NCBI RefSeq assembly: GCF_000272405.2
Contig: NZ_AJZM02000100.1
Coordinates: 1-16,562 of the forward strand
Length of the DNA stretch: 16,562 bases
Direction: 5' to 3'
DNA from: Vibrio tasmaniensis 1F-187
Lineage (GTDB): Bacteria > Pseudomonadota > Gammaproteobacteria > Enterobacterales > Vibrionaceae
Every line of letters starts with the position of its first letter. The stretch's first letter is position 1. Of this stretch, positions 1 to 6,916 are shown piece by piece. A program made the position numbers and the translations under genes. Under the pieces are notes generated by a model, which saw nothing but the letters and a program-made list of their open reading frames with translations, ran no database searches and was not told where the DNA came from.

Positions 1-62
1 CAACGTATTTTAGGACGAGACATTAAATCAAAATAATTTCAGTTGTTTGCGTCTAGAATATG

Positions 63-97
63 CGAAAATTTATAGCTGAATTTTCGGTGTAGCACCG
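63..97. repeat. Two overlapping short inverted repeats in the left intergenic region
   Basis: CGAAAATT (63-70) and AATTTTCG (79-86) form a perfect 8-bp inverted repeat around an 8-nt loop. The last bases overlap a second hairpin, CGGTG (85-89)/CACCG (93-97). The two structures cannot form together. They could be the terminator region of a gene left of the window or an operator for the hydratase gene that starts at 169; there is no clean T-run to decide. No gene is visible in 1-168. Confidence 0.35.
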
Positions 98-136
98 TTG
101 TTGAATTGTCTATTCAAGCTTTAAAAAATCCGATAT

Positions 137-162
137 TATACTGGTCATAAAACTAAAGGTGG
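137..162 (+). promoter_or_regulatory. Probable -10 element and strong ribosome binding site of the hydratase gene
   Basis: TATACT at 137-142 (overlapped by TATTAT at 134-139) is a good -10 candidate, but no good -35 lies at the right distance; TTCAAG at 113-118 is weak. AAAGGTGG at 155-162 is a strong Shine-Dalgarno placed six bases before the ATG at 169 and settles that start. Confidence 0.4.
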
Positions 163-168
163 TATTAT

Positions 169-933
169 ATGACAAATGTATTTAAACAAGCAGCTGAAGA
201 ACTGTTGAGTCGTCGCGTTGCTGGCACCAAAGCACCAAGATTGGACGAACAGTACCGTCCGAATAACTTGGAAGATGCGCTAAAGATCCAATCTTCAATG
301 ATCGATTTGAAAAGCGATAAAGTCGGCGGTTGGAAGTGCTTACTTCCTCTGGCTGAAGACAAGTTTGTTGTTGCGCCAATCTTCTCGGGCAGCGTTCAAC
401 AAGGCGAAGTTTGTGAACTGTTTGCAGACAACGATGTAGTGCGTGTTGAGCCTGAAATTGCATTTACTCTTGCTAAGAGTCTGCCTGCAAACCAAGAAGG
501 CTACAGCGAAGAGCAAATCAACGAAGCAATTGGTTCTTGCCACATGGCACTTGAGTTAATGCAATCTCGTTTTGCGGATGACAGCGGCGCTGAGTTCTAT
601 GAAAAACTGGCCGATGGCCTAGTAAACCAAGGTCTGTTCATTGGCCCTGAGATTGATCGCGAAAAAGCGTTCACTTCTGCAGAGATCAGTATTGAAGTGA
701 CTCAAGGCGAGCAAATTCAAGCATTCGACGGTAAGCACCCGAATACACTGCCACCAAGCCCAATTTACTGGCTGATTAACTACATGACACGTCGTGGTGT
801 TGATTTCCAAGCGGGTGAAGCTATTATCACGGGCTCTTACTGCGGTATCGTGGAAATGGAATTCGATAAGCCAACGACCTTCCACTACGAAGGCATTGGC
901 GAATACCAAGTGACGTTCCAACAAAAACGCTAA
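169..933 (+). CDS. 2-keto-4-pentenoate hydratase / fumarylacetoacetate hydrolase-fold protein
   Basis: A 254-residue soluble protein of the MhpD-like branch of the FAH superfamily, whose members hydrate 2-keto-4-pentenoates or cleave or decarboxylate related keto acids using a divalent metal. The likely metal ligands are E94 and E96 in the VEPEIAFTL motif and E129 in MALELMQSRF. GWK (54-56) supplies a lysine typical of the active site, and the C-terminal TGSYCG (221-226) matches the usual TGS segment. Length is normal for the family (~250-270). The ATG has an excellent Shine-Dalgarno. The gene is monocistronic: a strong terminator follows and the neighbouring antiporter has its own promoter. 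No other aromatic meta-cleavage genes are nearby, so the real substrate is unknown; a role in general keto-acid metabolism is as likely as aromatic degradation. The family call is firm, the reaction is inferred. Confidence 0.9.
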   Translation: MTNVFKQAAEELLSRRVAGTKAPRLDEQYRPNNLEDALKIQSSMIDLKSDKVGGWKCLLPLAEDKFVVAPIFSGSVQQGEVCELFADNDVVRVEPEIAFTLAKSLPANQEGYSEEQINEAIGSCHMALELMQSRFADDSGAEFYEKLADGLVNQGLFIGPEIDREKAFTSAEISIEVTQGEQIQAFDGKHPNTLPPSPIYWLINYMTRRGVDFQAGEAIITGSYCGIVEMEFDKPTTFHYEGIGEYQVTFQQKR

Positions 934-992
934 CTTAGCAAAAGCGTTAAGTAAGCAAAAAGTTAGCTTCTGCGCATACGCTATCTGTTCTC

Positions 993-1026
993 AAAAGGCT
1001 ATTTACTGGTGAGTAAATAGCCTTTT
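993..1026 (+). terminator. Strong intrinsic terminator after the hydratase gene
   Basis: A perfect 15-bp stem, 993-1007 with 1012-1026, closes on a 4-nt loop (GGTG). The left arm begins AAAAGG and the right arm ends CCTTTT, followed by CTATT. The symmetrical A and T flanks would let it work in both directions, but only the plus-strand gene ends here. Confidence 0.9.
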
Positions 1027-1075
1027 CTATTATGTGATGTTCAATGGCGTGCTTATTACTTTTCATTAAATTGGG

Positions 1076-1122
1076 CGTTTAGACGTCTAGACGTTGACAA
1101 CCTCTAAGTGTGACATTAGTCT
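1076..1122 (+). promoter_or_regulatory. Promoter of the NhaC-type gene with an overlapping palindrome
   Basis: TTGACA at 1094-1099 is a perfect -35; a 17-bp spacer leads to TAGTCT (1117-1122), a weak -10. This would give a leader of about 27 nt before the ATG at 1156. Immediately upstream and touching the -35 is a perfect 12-bp palindrome, ACGTCTAGACGT (1083-1094). It sits within an 8-bp tandem pattern (CGTTTAGA, CGTCTAGA, CGTTGACA at 1076-1099). A weak -10 with a palindrome beside the -35 suggests a regulator-dependent promoter; this is inference. Confidence 0.5.
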
Positions 1123-1155
1123 GCTCATCTTCCTGTTCTATTGCGTTGATGTTCC

Positions 1156-2514
1156 ATGTCCAATTCAAAAAATTCTAATGCGGTAATTGCCCCTTCGGCA
1201 GTTGCGCTTATCCCTCTTATCGTGTTCCTATCGTTGTTTATTGGCGTAGGTACGTACTTGTCGCTGCAAGGCGTCGATTTTGCTTTCTATCAGCTTCCAG
1301 CTCCAATTGCAGCTTTGCCTGCTGTGATGTTAGCGTTGTTGCTAAGCAAAGATAAATTGAACCGCGCTATCGAACAATTCTTAGGTGGAGTAGGTCACAA
1401 AGACATTATCGCAATGTGTATGATCTACCTATTGGCGGGTGCTTTTGCGGCTGTGGCTAAAGCGTCTGGTGGCGTGGACGCAACGGTAAACCTAGGTCTA
1501 TCGGCGATTCCGACAAGCATGATCCTACCGGGTATCTTCCTAATTTCAGCTTTCATTGCGACCGCAATGGGCACATCTATGGGTACTATCGCTGCGGTAG
1601 CCCCTGTTGCGCTAGGCATTGCTGACTCAGCTGGCATGAGCATTCCTCTAACCGCAGGCGTGGTGCTAAGTGGCGCTATGTTTGGTGACAACCTTTCAAT
1701 CATCTCTGATACCACGATTGCCGCGACACGTTCGCAAGGCTGTGAGATGAGAGACAAGTTTAAAGAGAACATCCGTATTGCTCTGCCTGCTGCTCTTATC
1801 GCGATCGTTATCTTTGCTTTCAATAGCACGGCAACTCAGGTACCTGAAACAGGTCCAATTGAGTGGCTCAAAGTTCTGCCGTACATCACTATTCTGATTC
1901 TTGCGGTATCGGGTATGAATGTATTCGTCGTGCTGACGATTGGTATCTTACTGGCGGGTGGCGTGAGTTTAGGTTCTATTGAGAACTACGGTATGACGGA
2001 TTACGCTAAAGATATCTATGCAGGCTTCGGCAACATGCAAGAGATCTTCTTACTGTCGATGCTGATTGGTGGTTTGAGTGAGCTAATGCGTCGTCAAGGT
2101 GGATTGGCGTTCCTGACTAATCTAGTGAGCGGTTTGATTCGTGCGTTTGGTTCTTCCCACTCTAAGCAAGCGAATGGCCGTGCGAGTGAGCTAGGTATTG
2201 CTGGCTTGGTATCTATGGTGAACCTATGTACGGCAAACAACACGGTAGCGATTATTGTGTCTGGTAGCGTGGCTCGTCAATTGGCGGAAGAAAACAATGT
2301 ATCTCCACGTCGCTCTGCAAGCCTGTTGGATATCTTCTCTTGTGTGATTCAAGGTGTGTTGCCTTACGGTGCTCAGGTATTGCTATTAGGTTCTGTGTTC
2401 AACCTATCGCCTTTGGAAATCGTGTCTAACTCATACTACTGTTTTGCACTTGCAATCGTGGCTGTAGTCGCTGTGTTTAACAAACACCCAGCGCGCCAAG
2501 TGGCTAACGCTTAA
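1156..2514 (+). CDS. NhaC-family Na+/H+ antiporter
   Basis: A 452-residue inner-membrane protein with about 11-12 hydrophobic segments. It would exchange cytoplasmic Na+ (or a related substrate) for protons. The family hallmark is GDNLSIISDTT at 177-187, with acidic D178 and D185 in the middle of the membrane region. A second polar segment, NLCTANNTVAI, lies in the C-terminal half, as expected for the inverted-repeat fold of the IT superfamily. The length fits NhaC proteins (~450-490). The ATG is not preceded by a good Shine-Dalgarno. An in-frame TTG lies at 1141, also without one, so I keep the ATG. It stands alone between terminators. In a marine bacterium Na+ export is the natural role, but NhaC relatives also carry other exchanges (for example malate/lactate), so the substrate is not proven. 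Confidence 0.85.
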   Translation: MSNSKNSNAVIAPSAVALIPLIVFLSLFIGVGTYLSLQGVDFAFYQLPAPIAALPAVMLALLLSKDKLNRAIEQFLGGVGHKDIIAMCMIYLLAGAFAAVAKASGGVDATVNLGLSAIPTSMILPGIFLISAFIATAMGTSMGTIAAVAPVALGIADSAGMSIPLTAGVVLSGAMFGDNLSIISDTTIAATRSQGCEMRDKFKENIRIALPAALIAIVIFAFNSTATQVPETGPIEWLKVLPYITILILAVSGMNVFVVLTIGILLAGGVSLGSIENYGMTDYAKDIYAGFGNMQEIFLLSMLIGGLSELMRRQGGLAFLTNLVSGLIRAFGSSHSKQANGRASELGIAGLVSMVNLCTANNTVAIIVSGSVARQLAEENNVSPRRSASLLDIFSCVIQGVLPYGAQVLLLGSVFNLSPLEIVSNSYYCFALAIVAVVAVFNKHPARQVANA

Positions 2515-2554
2515 TAGCAACTGACCAAACTTAGTTATCACTGATTTTGATAGT

Positions 2555-2580
2555 AAAGGCTCCTGACTAGGAGTCTTTAT
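2555..2580 (+). terminator. Intrinsic terminator after the NhaC-type gene
   Basis: AAAGGCTCCT (2555-2564) pairs with AGGAGTCTTT (2569-2578) around a GACT loop, with one G-U pair, and is followed by ATTATATAT. It lies 40 bp after the TAA stop. Confidence 0.8.
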
Positions 2581-2674
2581 TATATATGGCGAATGAATTA
2601 CCATGAGTTCAAGTTATCATCGATACTTATTGAGCTATCGACGCTATATACTCTGTTATTAAAATGGAACTTTG

Positions 2675-3739
2675 ATGCTCGCAATTCCCCTGCCATTTGT
2701 TGCTGCTCTGTTGTTATTTATCACGGCTGTTTTGCTTCGATATCGTTACCCACAAACAAGCCAAAAAACGTTTTGGTTTATTATGTTGTGTGCGTTGATG
2801 ATTACTGTCGTTGGGCTACGTTGGACGTTTGATATTGCACTGTTCCGTTTCTTACAACCGGTTCTAGGGGCAAGTGTACCGGTGGCTGCATGGCTCTGCT
2901 TTGCGGGAGTTCATCGAAGTGAACCTTTGTCTCTTTTGCATTGCTTAGGCCCAGTGGTTGTTCTGGTTGGCTCCTTTTCTTATTCGTATATTTGGGATGG
3001 AACGATTGATCTATTGTTGATCTCGTTGTACCTCGGCTATGGCTGCTTGTTGTTGAAGTCATCGTTTAACTTTCCAGAGCACATCAGGCTGAGTGATGTA
3101 TCGAATGTTTTGTATGCAGAGCGTACGGCTGGTATAGCCTTACTGTTTTCAGCTCTCGTGGATAGCATTATCTCGTATGATATTTTGCTACTCAACGCAC
3201 AACACACAGACTTGATCTTATCTATTAGCTACTTAGTTCTTATTCCTGCGATTGTTGGGACTGTGATTGTTGTCAGCACCAGTACGTCTCCGATTCAGGA
3301 ACAAAACCAACAGCAGAGTGAACTGACAACACCAAGCTATTCTCCTGAAGACATTGATGTATCTGCGGGATCGTCGAGAAGCTTAAAAGTCGATGAAGAA
3401 GTCCCGCAAATCGTCGCTAAGTTTGATGCATTAATGAAGGATCATCAGGTGTTCAAGGATCCTGATTTGTCCCTCAATCGAGTGGCGAGAAAGCTAGGTA
3501 TCCCAGCTCGAAAAATATCGTCTGCGGTTAACCAAACTCATAATGAGAATATTTCGAAGGTGATCAATGCCTATCGAATTGAGCACGCTAAGACTCTCCT
3601 GAAGCAAAGTGATGAAGCGATAACTGACATCTTCCTTAGTTCAGGCTTTCAGACCAAGTCCAATTTCAATCGAGAGTTTTCAAGGATAACTAGGCAAACT
3701 CCGAGTGAGTACCGAAGTTCGCCACAAGTGTTAGATTAA
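2675..3739 (+). CDS. Membrane-anchored AraC-family transcriptional regulator
   Basis: A 354-residue protein in two parts. Residues 1-200 are strongly hydrophobic with about six or seven predicted membrane helices (roughly 3-22, 33-48, 66-79, 92-106, 111-128, 152-166, 178-200). Residues ~205-245 are a polar Ser/Gln-rich linker. Residues ~262-347 are an AraC/XylS DNA-binding domain with two helix-turn-helix units: the first around LSLNRVARKLGIPARKIS, the second around AITDIFLSSGFQTKSNFNREF, closed by the typical TPSEYR. The start is the ATG at 2675; a TTG lies directly before it at 2672, and neither has a strong Shine-Dalgarno. Such regulators are thought to sense a signal at or in the membrane and act on DNA from there. 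The target is unknown; adjacent candidates are the antiporter upstream and the convergent hydrolase downstream. The DNA-binding call is firm, the sensing role inferred. Confidence 0.88.
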   Translation: MLAIPLPFVAALLLFITAVLLRYRYPQTSQKTFWFIMLCALMITVVGLRWTFDIALFRFLQPVLGASVPVAAWLCFAGVHRSEPLSLLHCLGPVVVLVGSFSYSYIWDGTIDLLLISLYLGYGCLLLKSSFNFPEHIRLSDVSNVLYAERTAGIALLFSALVDSIISYDILLLNAQHTDLILSISYLVLIPAIVGTVIVVSTSTSPIQEQNQQQSELTTPSYSPEDIDVSAGSSRSLKVDEEVPQIVAKFDALMKDHQVFKDPDLSLNRVARKLGIPARKISSAVNQTHNENISKVINAYRIEHAKTLLKQSDEAITDIFLSSGFQTKSNFNREFSRITRQTPSEYRSSPQVLD

Positions 3740-3759
3740 GTGTGTTTGCTTTATGTTTA

Positions 3760-4773
3760 TCAGTTCAGAAAGCTAATGATGTCGTTTAAGATCAATTGAT
3801 GTAGCTGGTCGCGTGATGTACCAACGCCATCTTTACAAATAATGCCATCGCCTGGGACTTCTTCTTCAAGCATCGGTATTGCCCCAGGTTTACAGCTTTG
3901 AATGAAGCTGAAATGGGTGGCGCTTTCATAGACCTTATAGCGTCTTAAATTAAGAGGCATGTGCTCAGCAATGTAGCCAGACTCTAATGCCTGGGGTAAG
4001 TCGCCAATATCAATTCCTGCAGCCAATATTAAGGTTGGCACTGTAATGTTATTTAAGCTTTGTAGCGAAAAGCTACGAGCAAGCCCCAAATCAAGGCTGA
4101 CAACGCGCTGAATTCTAGGGTCTGATAGGTCTTTTTCATTTGGTTCAGCTGGTTGGGCTTGTGATAGTCCTAATTCATCAGACAGTCCACAGGTACGCGG
4201 GTTAGAGTATATAAGACACTCGGCTTCAAAGGTCGCTCTATCTATTTTCGCTCCTGCCAATTGCATCACTGTCCAGCCTCCTAAAGAGTGCCCGATTGAG
4301 GTAACATTTTCAGCGTTAGCAAATTGCTTCCACGGGATTTCGGATAACAAGTAGTCCAGAATGCGTGACATATCTTGTGGTCTCTCCCACCATTTCGCTG
4401 CTTGCTTCGGGGATTGGTCGAAAGAAGTGGTTCCCGGATGGTCAGTGGCCGCTACGATGTAGCCACGACTCGCAAGTTCGGTTGCCAACCAGTTTTGGTT
4501 TCGCCAGTTTCCTCGGTAGCCGTGTGATAGCAGTACAACTGGAAAAGTGCCGGATTGAATCTCTCCATCTTTGATGACTTGCGTGCCGATGAAGGCTGGG
4601 TTATCGCCAATCAAGGTTGTGTCTGATACATCTTGTGTGGGATACCAAATGGTAGTGTTTAGCGGGCGATTAGGATCGTCAGCTAAGGTGACTTGAGTGA
4701 ATCCGACACCGGAAGCGATGGATGAAGTGCAAAGGAAAAGTAGGGATGTGAACAGTAAATGTATCCATTTCAT
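3760..4773 (-). CDS. Secreted alpha/beta hydrolase (dienelactone hydrolase / PAF-acetylhydrolase-like)
   Basis: A 337-residue protein starting with a signal peptide: K2, a hydrophobic core ~5-17 and a likely cleavage near SIASG (18-22), so it is probably periplasmic or exported. The nucleophile elbow is GHSLGG (161-166) with Ser163. The oxyanion region is LLSHGYRG (81-88), and the probable remaining triad is D255 and H287 (ESATHFSF). Four cysteines (C187, C195, C294, C313) in the mature part could form disulfides. The family includes lipases, esterases and PAF-acetylhydrolase-like enzymes; the substrate cannot be read from sequence. The ATG is preceded by GGAG at seven bases' distance, and this Shine-Dalgarno lies in a hairpin (see separate entry). 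It converges with the AraC-type gene, with 20 bp between their stops and no visible terminator. Confidence 0.85.
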   Translation of the reverse strand: MKWIHLLFTSLLFLCTSSIASGVGFTQVTLADDPNRPLNTTIWYPTQDVSDTTLIGDNPAFIGTQVIKDGEIQSGTFPVVLLSHGYRGNWRNQNWLATELASRGYIVAATDHPGTTSFDQSPKQAAKWWERPQDMSRILDYLLSEIPWKQFANAENVTSIGHSLGGWTVMQLAGAKIDRATFEAECLIYSNPRTCGLSDELGLSQAQPAEPNEKDLSDPRIQRVVSLDLGLARSFSLQSLNNITVPTLILAAGIDIGDLPQALESGYIAEHMPLNLRRYKVYESATHFSFIQSCKPGAIPMLEEEVPGDGIICKDGVGTSRDQLHQLILNDIISFLN

Positions 4774-4776
4774 GGT

Positions 4777-4805
4777 TTAACTCCAATTGAGGTGATTGGA
4801 GCCAA
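4777..4805 (-). promoter_or_regulatory. Leader hairpin that buries the Shine-Dalgarno of the alpha/beta hydrolase
   Basis: On the minus strand TTGGCTCCAAT (4805-4795) can pair with ATTGGAGTTAA (4787-4777) across a 7-nt loop. The stem has 11 bp including two G-U pairs, with a perfect 7-bp core. The 3' arm contains GGAG, the only Shine-Dalgarno of the gene, three bases from the end of the stem and four before the ATG. The 5' arm can also pair weakly with itself (ATTG/CAAT), giving a possible open form. This is typical geometry for translational control or an RNA thermometer, but it is inferred from base pairing alone. Confidence 0.5.
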
Positions 4806-4833
4806 TATGCGCTAAAGCCAGTGAGGGTGAGAC

Positions 4834-4871
4834 CTTAAACACGATCGAGTACGTCCTAAATCGTGTTTAAG
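4834..4871 (-). terminator. Probable terminator of the efflux pump gene, 12-bp inverted repeat
   Basis: CTTAAACACGAT (4834-4845) and ATCGTGTTTAAG (4860-4871) form a perfect 12-bp inverted repeat around a 14-nt loop, 27 bp beyond the stop of the minus-strand efflux gene. No separate T-run follows the stem, although the arms end in TTTAAG. It could instead be an operator of the hydrolase gene, which is transcribed in the same direction from just beyond it. Confidence 0.45.
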
Positions 4872-4897
4872 TGCCAACTTAGCTATTTTGGATGTCC

Positions 4898-6094
4898 CTA
4901 ATTCAGTTTCTTAGTCACATACTCTTTGTTTCTGACCATCAGCCACATCAAGCCGCCTAGGATTCCCACCGATAATTGGATAAAGCCTAGGTTTTCAATT
5001 AGCGAATCTGGTCGGATTGAAACCAACACCATGCCAAGCGAGCCACAAATCATGCTAAAGAACTGAATCAATGCGACGGCAGAGCCCGTGTCATGATCTT
5101 GCTGGTTCAGCATTAAGTTGGTACCCGGTACTCGCATGATGATAACCATCAGCGTCGCTGGTGCTGCGATAAACATAAAGAACCAAGGGGACAAGTCGCC
5201 GATGGTTAGGGTAAAGATTCCTGCTATCGCCAATAAAGCAAAACATCCAGAGATGACCTTTTGAACTGATATTCTGTAGGACAACTTCATATAAATTGTT
5301 GGGCCAAATGAGGCGCACAATGCATTGAATGCGAACGCGTAACTAAACTGTTGTTCGGTCAATCCAAAGTGATCGATGTAGATATAAGAACCCGCCGCAA
5401 GAAAGCCCATCAATGCCATCGGTATGATAGAGAAAATGACCAGCAGCTTGAGGAACGAGCGGTTTTTCATGACCACGCCCATTCTTCCCCATGAGCGGAA
5501 CATAGAACCTTGGTATTTGGTTTCGAGTGTTTCTCGATAGCAGCAAGCTAAAACTGACGCAAATGCACCAAAAATGGCGAGGGTGACGAACATCATTCGC
5601 CAAGACGCAATTTTCAGTAAGAAGGCACCAAATACAGGCGCAACCATTGGCGCGATGATCACCAGTGACATGATAGTCGCCATGATCTTTTCACGTTCTC
5701 GGCCGTCATAAAGGTCTTTCACAATGGCGGTTGCGATAACGGTGATGGCACTGCCCGCAAAGGCTTGGGATATACGGGCACCAATCAACTGCTCAATGCT
5801 GTTGGTCATGGCACATAATACGCTCGCCACCATATAGCTTGCGATGCCAATGAGTAGAATCGGCTTACGTCCAAACTTTTCGCTGAGCGGTCCCCAGAAC
5901 AACAGGCCAACCGCATAGGTCACGAAGTAGCTGCTCAGGGTTAGGTTGACCATCGATTGGTCGGTATTGAACACCTCAACCATTTGCGGAAGGGCTGGCA
6001 AATACAGGTCGATGGTCAATGGAGGAAACGCACTGATGATGACGAGGAAAAATAGCATACCGGTCTTACCCAGTATTGGTTGTGGTTTCTTCAA
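4898..6094 (-). CDS. Bcr/CflA-family multidrug efflux MFS transporter
   Basis: A 398-residue inner-membrane protein with about 12 hydrophobic segments, a drug:H+ antiporter of the DHA1 type. Visible motifs: TIDLYLPALP (27-36) in helix 1, typical of Bcr/CflA proteins; motif A GPLSEKFGRKP (68-78) between helices 2 and 3; R107 in RISQAFAGSA (motif B); and motif C APMVAPVFGAFL (148-159) in helix 5. The length is normal. The start is TTG, not ATG: an in-frame TAG lies five codons upstream, and a GGGGA Shine-Dalgarno sits six bases before the TTG. The first ATG is codon 13, inside helix 1, with poor ribosome binding. It is monocistronic with a clear promoter at 6248-6276. Substrates cannot be predicted; relatives export bicyclomycin, chloramphenicol, sulfonamides or cysteine derivatives. 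Confidence 0.9.
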   Translation of the reverse strand: MKKPQPILGKTGMLFFLVIISAFPPLTIDLYLPALPQMVEVFNTDQSMVNLTLSSYFVTYAVGLLFWGPLSEKFGRKPILLIGIASYMVASVLCAMTNSIEQLIGARISQAFAGSAITVIATAIVKDLYDGREREKIMATIMSLVIIAPMVAPVFGAFLLKIASWRMMFVTLAIFGAFASVLACCYRETLETKYQGSMFRSWGRMGVVMKNRSFLKLLVIFSIIPMALMGFLAAGSYIYIDHFGLTEQQFSYAFAFNALCASFGPTIYMKLSYRISVQKVISGCFALLAIAGIFTLTIGDLSPWFFMFIAAPATLMVIIMRVPGTNLMLNQQDHDTGSAVALIQFFSMICGSLGMVLVSIRPDSLIENLGFIQLSVGILGGLMWLMVRNKEYVTKKLN

Positions 6095-6247
6095 GGTATT
6101 TCCCCGCTATCCAATAAAGGGCTTTTAATGGATGTGATGTTGGCTTTCAGAAGGTTTAAGACACGCTAGACATGAAGGATGGATTCGCTCAAGAACTTGG
6201 CGGAAAATCTCTAATGGTTTGTCTTGGTACTTATTGTATTACAAAAT

Positions 6248-6276
6248 ATTATCACTCTTATAGTGAACGAGTTCAA
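6248..6276 (-). promoter_or_regulatory. Sigma-70-type promoter of the efflux pump gene
   Basis: On the minus strand TTGAAC (6276-6271), a 17-bp spacer and GATAAT (6253-6248) make a good -35/-10 pair. Transcription would start near 6241, leaving a leader of about 145 nt before the TTG start. The spacer holds an inverted repeat TCACT/AGTGA (6252-6266, 5-nt centre), well placed for a repressor. Confidence 0.65.
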
Positions 6277-6288
6277 CCTGTTAGTGAC

Positions 6289-6368
6289 TAGGTTAGATTG
6301 CAATGATGATCGATAGATTGTAGTGCGGATAGATAGTTTGTAATGCTCATCGAAAGCTTGTAGTAGCT
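6289..6368. repeat. Four degenerate 20-bp tandem repeats upstream of the efflux promoter
   Basis: Units start at 6289, 6309, 6329 and 6349 with an exact 20-bp step. The clearest unit is ATCGATAGATTGTAGTGCGG (6309-6328). Units 2 and 3 agree at 15 of 20 positions, units 2 and 4 at 14, and units 1 and 2 at 12. The common core is roughly ATNGAWAGNTTGTART. The array ends 12 bp upstream of the -35 of the efflux gene, on the same DNA face at each step because 20 bp is close to two helical turns. It also covers the 3' end region of the gene at 6382. Confidence 0.6.
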
Positions 6369-6381
6369 GTGAGTTAGCTGG

Positions 6382-6762
6382 TTATCTTTTCTTTGGGCGC
6401 TTTTCTACCAAGCCGTTGCGTTCTAGGCCGCGTCTAACACTACTGCATAGCTTACCAAAACGGCGTAATTCTTCGAAGTTAGGGCCTTGGCCGATTGAAA
6501 TACTGTGTTCCCAGTACATCAATTCACTGTCGACCATCTCCAGTAGTTTCTTAGAACAACCGGCGCAGTTTCCTTTTGGGCCACAGATAAACGTCTCCGA
6601 CTCGTAAAGAGGGAGTTCGTTTTTCACTTCTTCAATTAGATTGAGCATTGCCGAGTTTAAATCTGGCTTTTTGTTTGTGAGTGGTTTCAAGCTTAGTGCT
6701 TGCGAAGCGATCACGGAAGACGTAGTTGTGTTGGATTGTATATTCCAAGCAGCTGATGACAT
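6382..6762 (-). CDS. Small Cys-rich protein of unknown function
   Basis: A 126-residue soluble protein I do not recognise. The start at 6762 is chosen because GAGG lies eight bases before it. The reading frame stays open upstream to a GTG at 6888, but that stretch reads as low-quality coding. The N-terminal ~35 residues are Ser/Thr-rich and probably disordered. The centre holds C60-x5-C66-x2-C69 in a segment CGPKGNCAGCSKKLLE, with a fourth cysteine at C106; this resembles a metal site (zinc or iron-sulfur). The C-terminus is basic and ends KRPKKR. The helix around NFEELRRFGKLCSSVRRGLERNGL could be amphipathic or nucleic-acid contacting. It lies downstream of the pseudouridine synthase on the same strand, but a hairpin separates them. 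Metal binding is inference. Confidence 0.7.
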   Translation of the reverse strand: MSSAAWNIQSNTTTSSVIASQALSLKPLTNKKPDLNSAMLNLIEEVKNELPLYESETFICGPKGNCAGCSKKLLEMVDSELMYWEHSISIGQGPNFEELRRFGKLCSSVRRGLERNGLVEKRPKKR

Positions 6763-6879
6763 ATCAAAGGCCTCAAGGAAAGAAGAAGAGGCGCATGCTA
6801 CTCGTCTCAAAAAAGTGGACCTTGATGTAGTGCAATAAGCGTGGAGAATTATCCGAAAGGGGTAGGAGAAAGAGGGAGG

Positions 6880-6906
6880 CAGAGTCACAAATGGCTTGTG
6901 ACTCTG
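6880..6906 (-). terminator. Hairpin terminator after the pseudouridine synthase gene
   Basis: CAGAGTCACAA (6880-6890) and TTGTGACTCTG (6896-6906) form a perfect 11-bp stem around a 5-nt loop, 58 bp past the stop. On the minus strand the stem is followed by a pyrimidine-rich CCTCCCTCTTTCTCC, not a pure T-run, so termination is likely but may be incomplete. Confidence 0.65.
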
Positions 6907-6916
6907 GTTTATCTCC

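Noticed and set aside
2593..2832. 79-codon plus-strand frame overlapping the AraC gene start
   Set aside because: It overlaps the well-supported AraC frame out of phase and has no recognisable features.
6763..6888. Longer N-terminus for the Cys-rich protein starting with GTG at 6888
   Set aside because: The extra 42 residues lie over the terminator hairpin of the upstream gene and lack a ribosome binding site; the ATG at 6762 has GAGG upstream.
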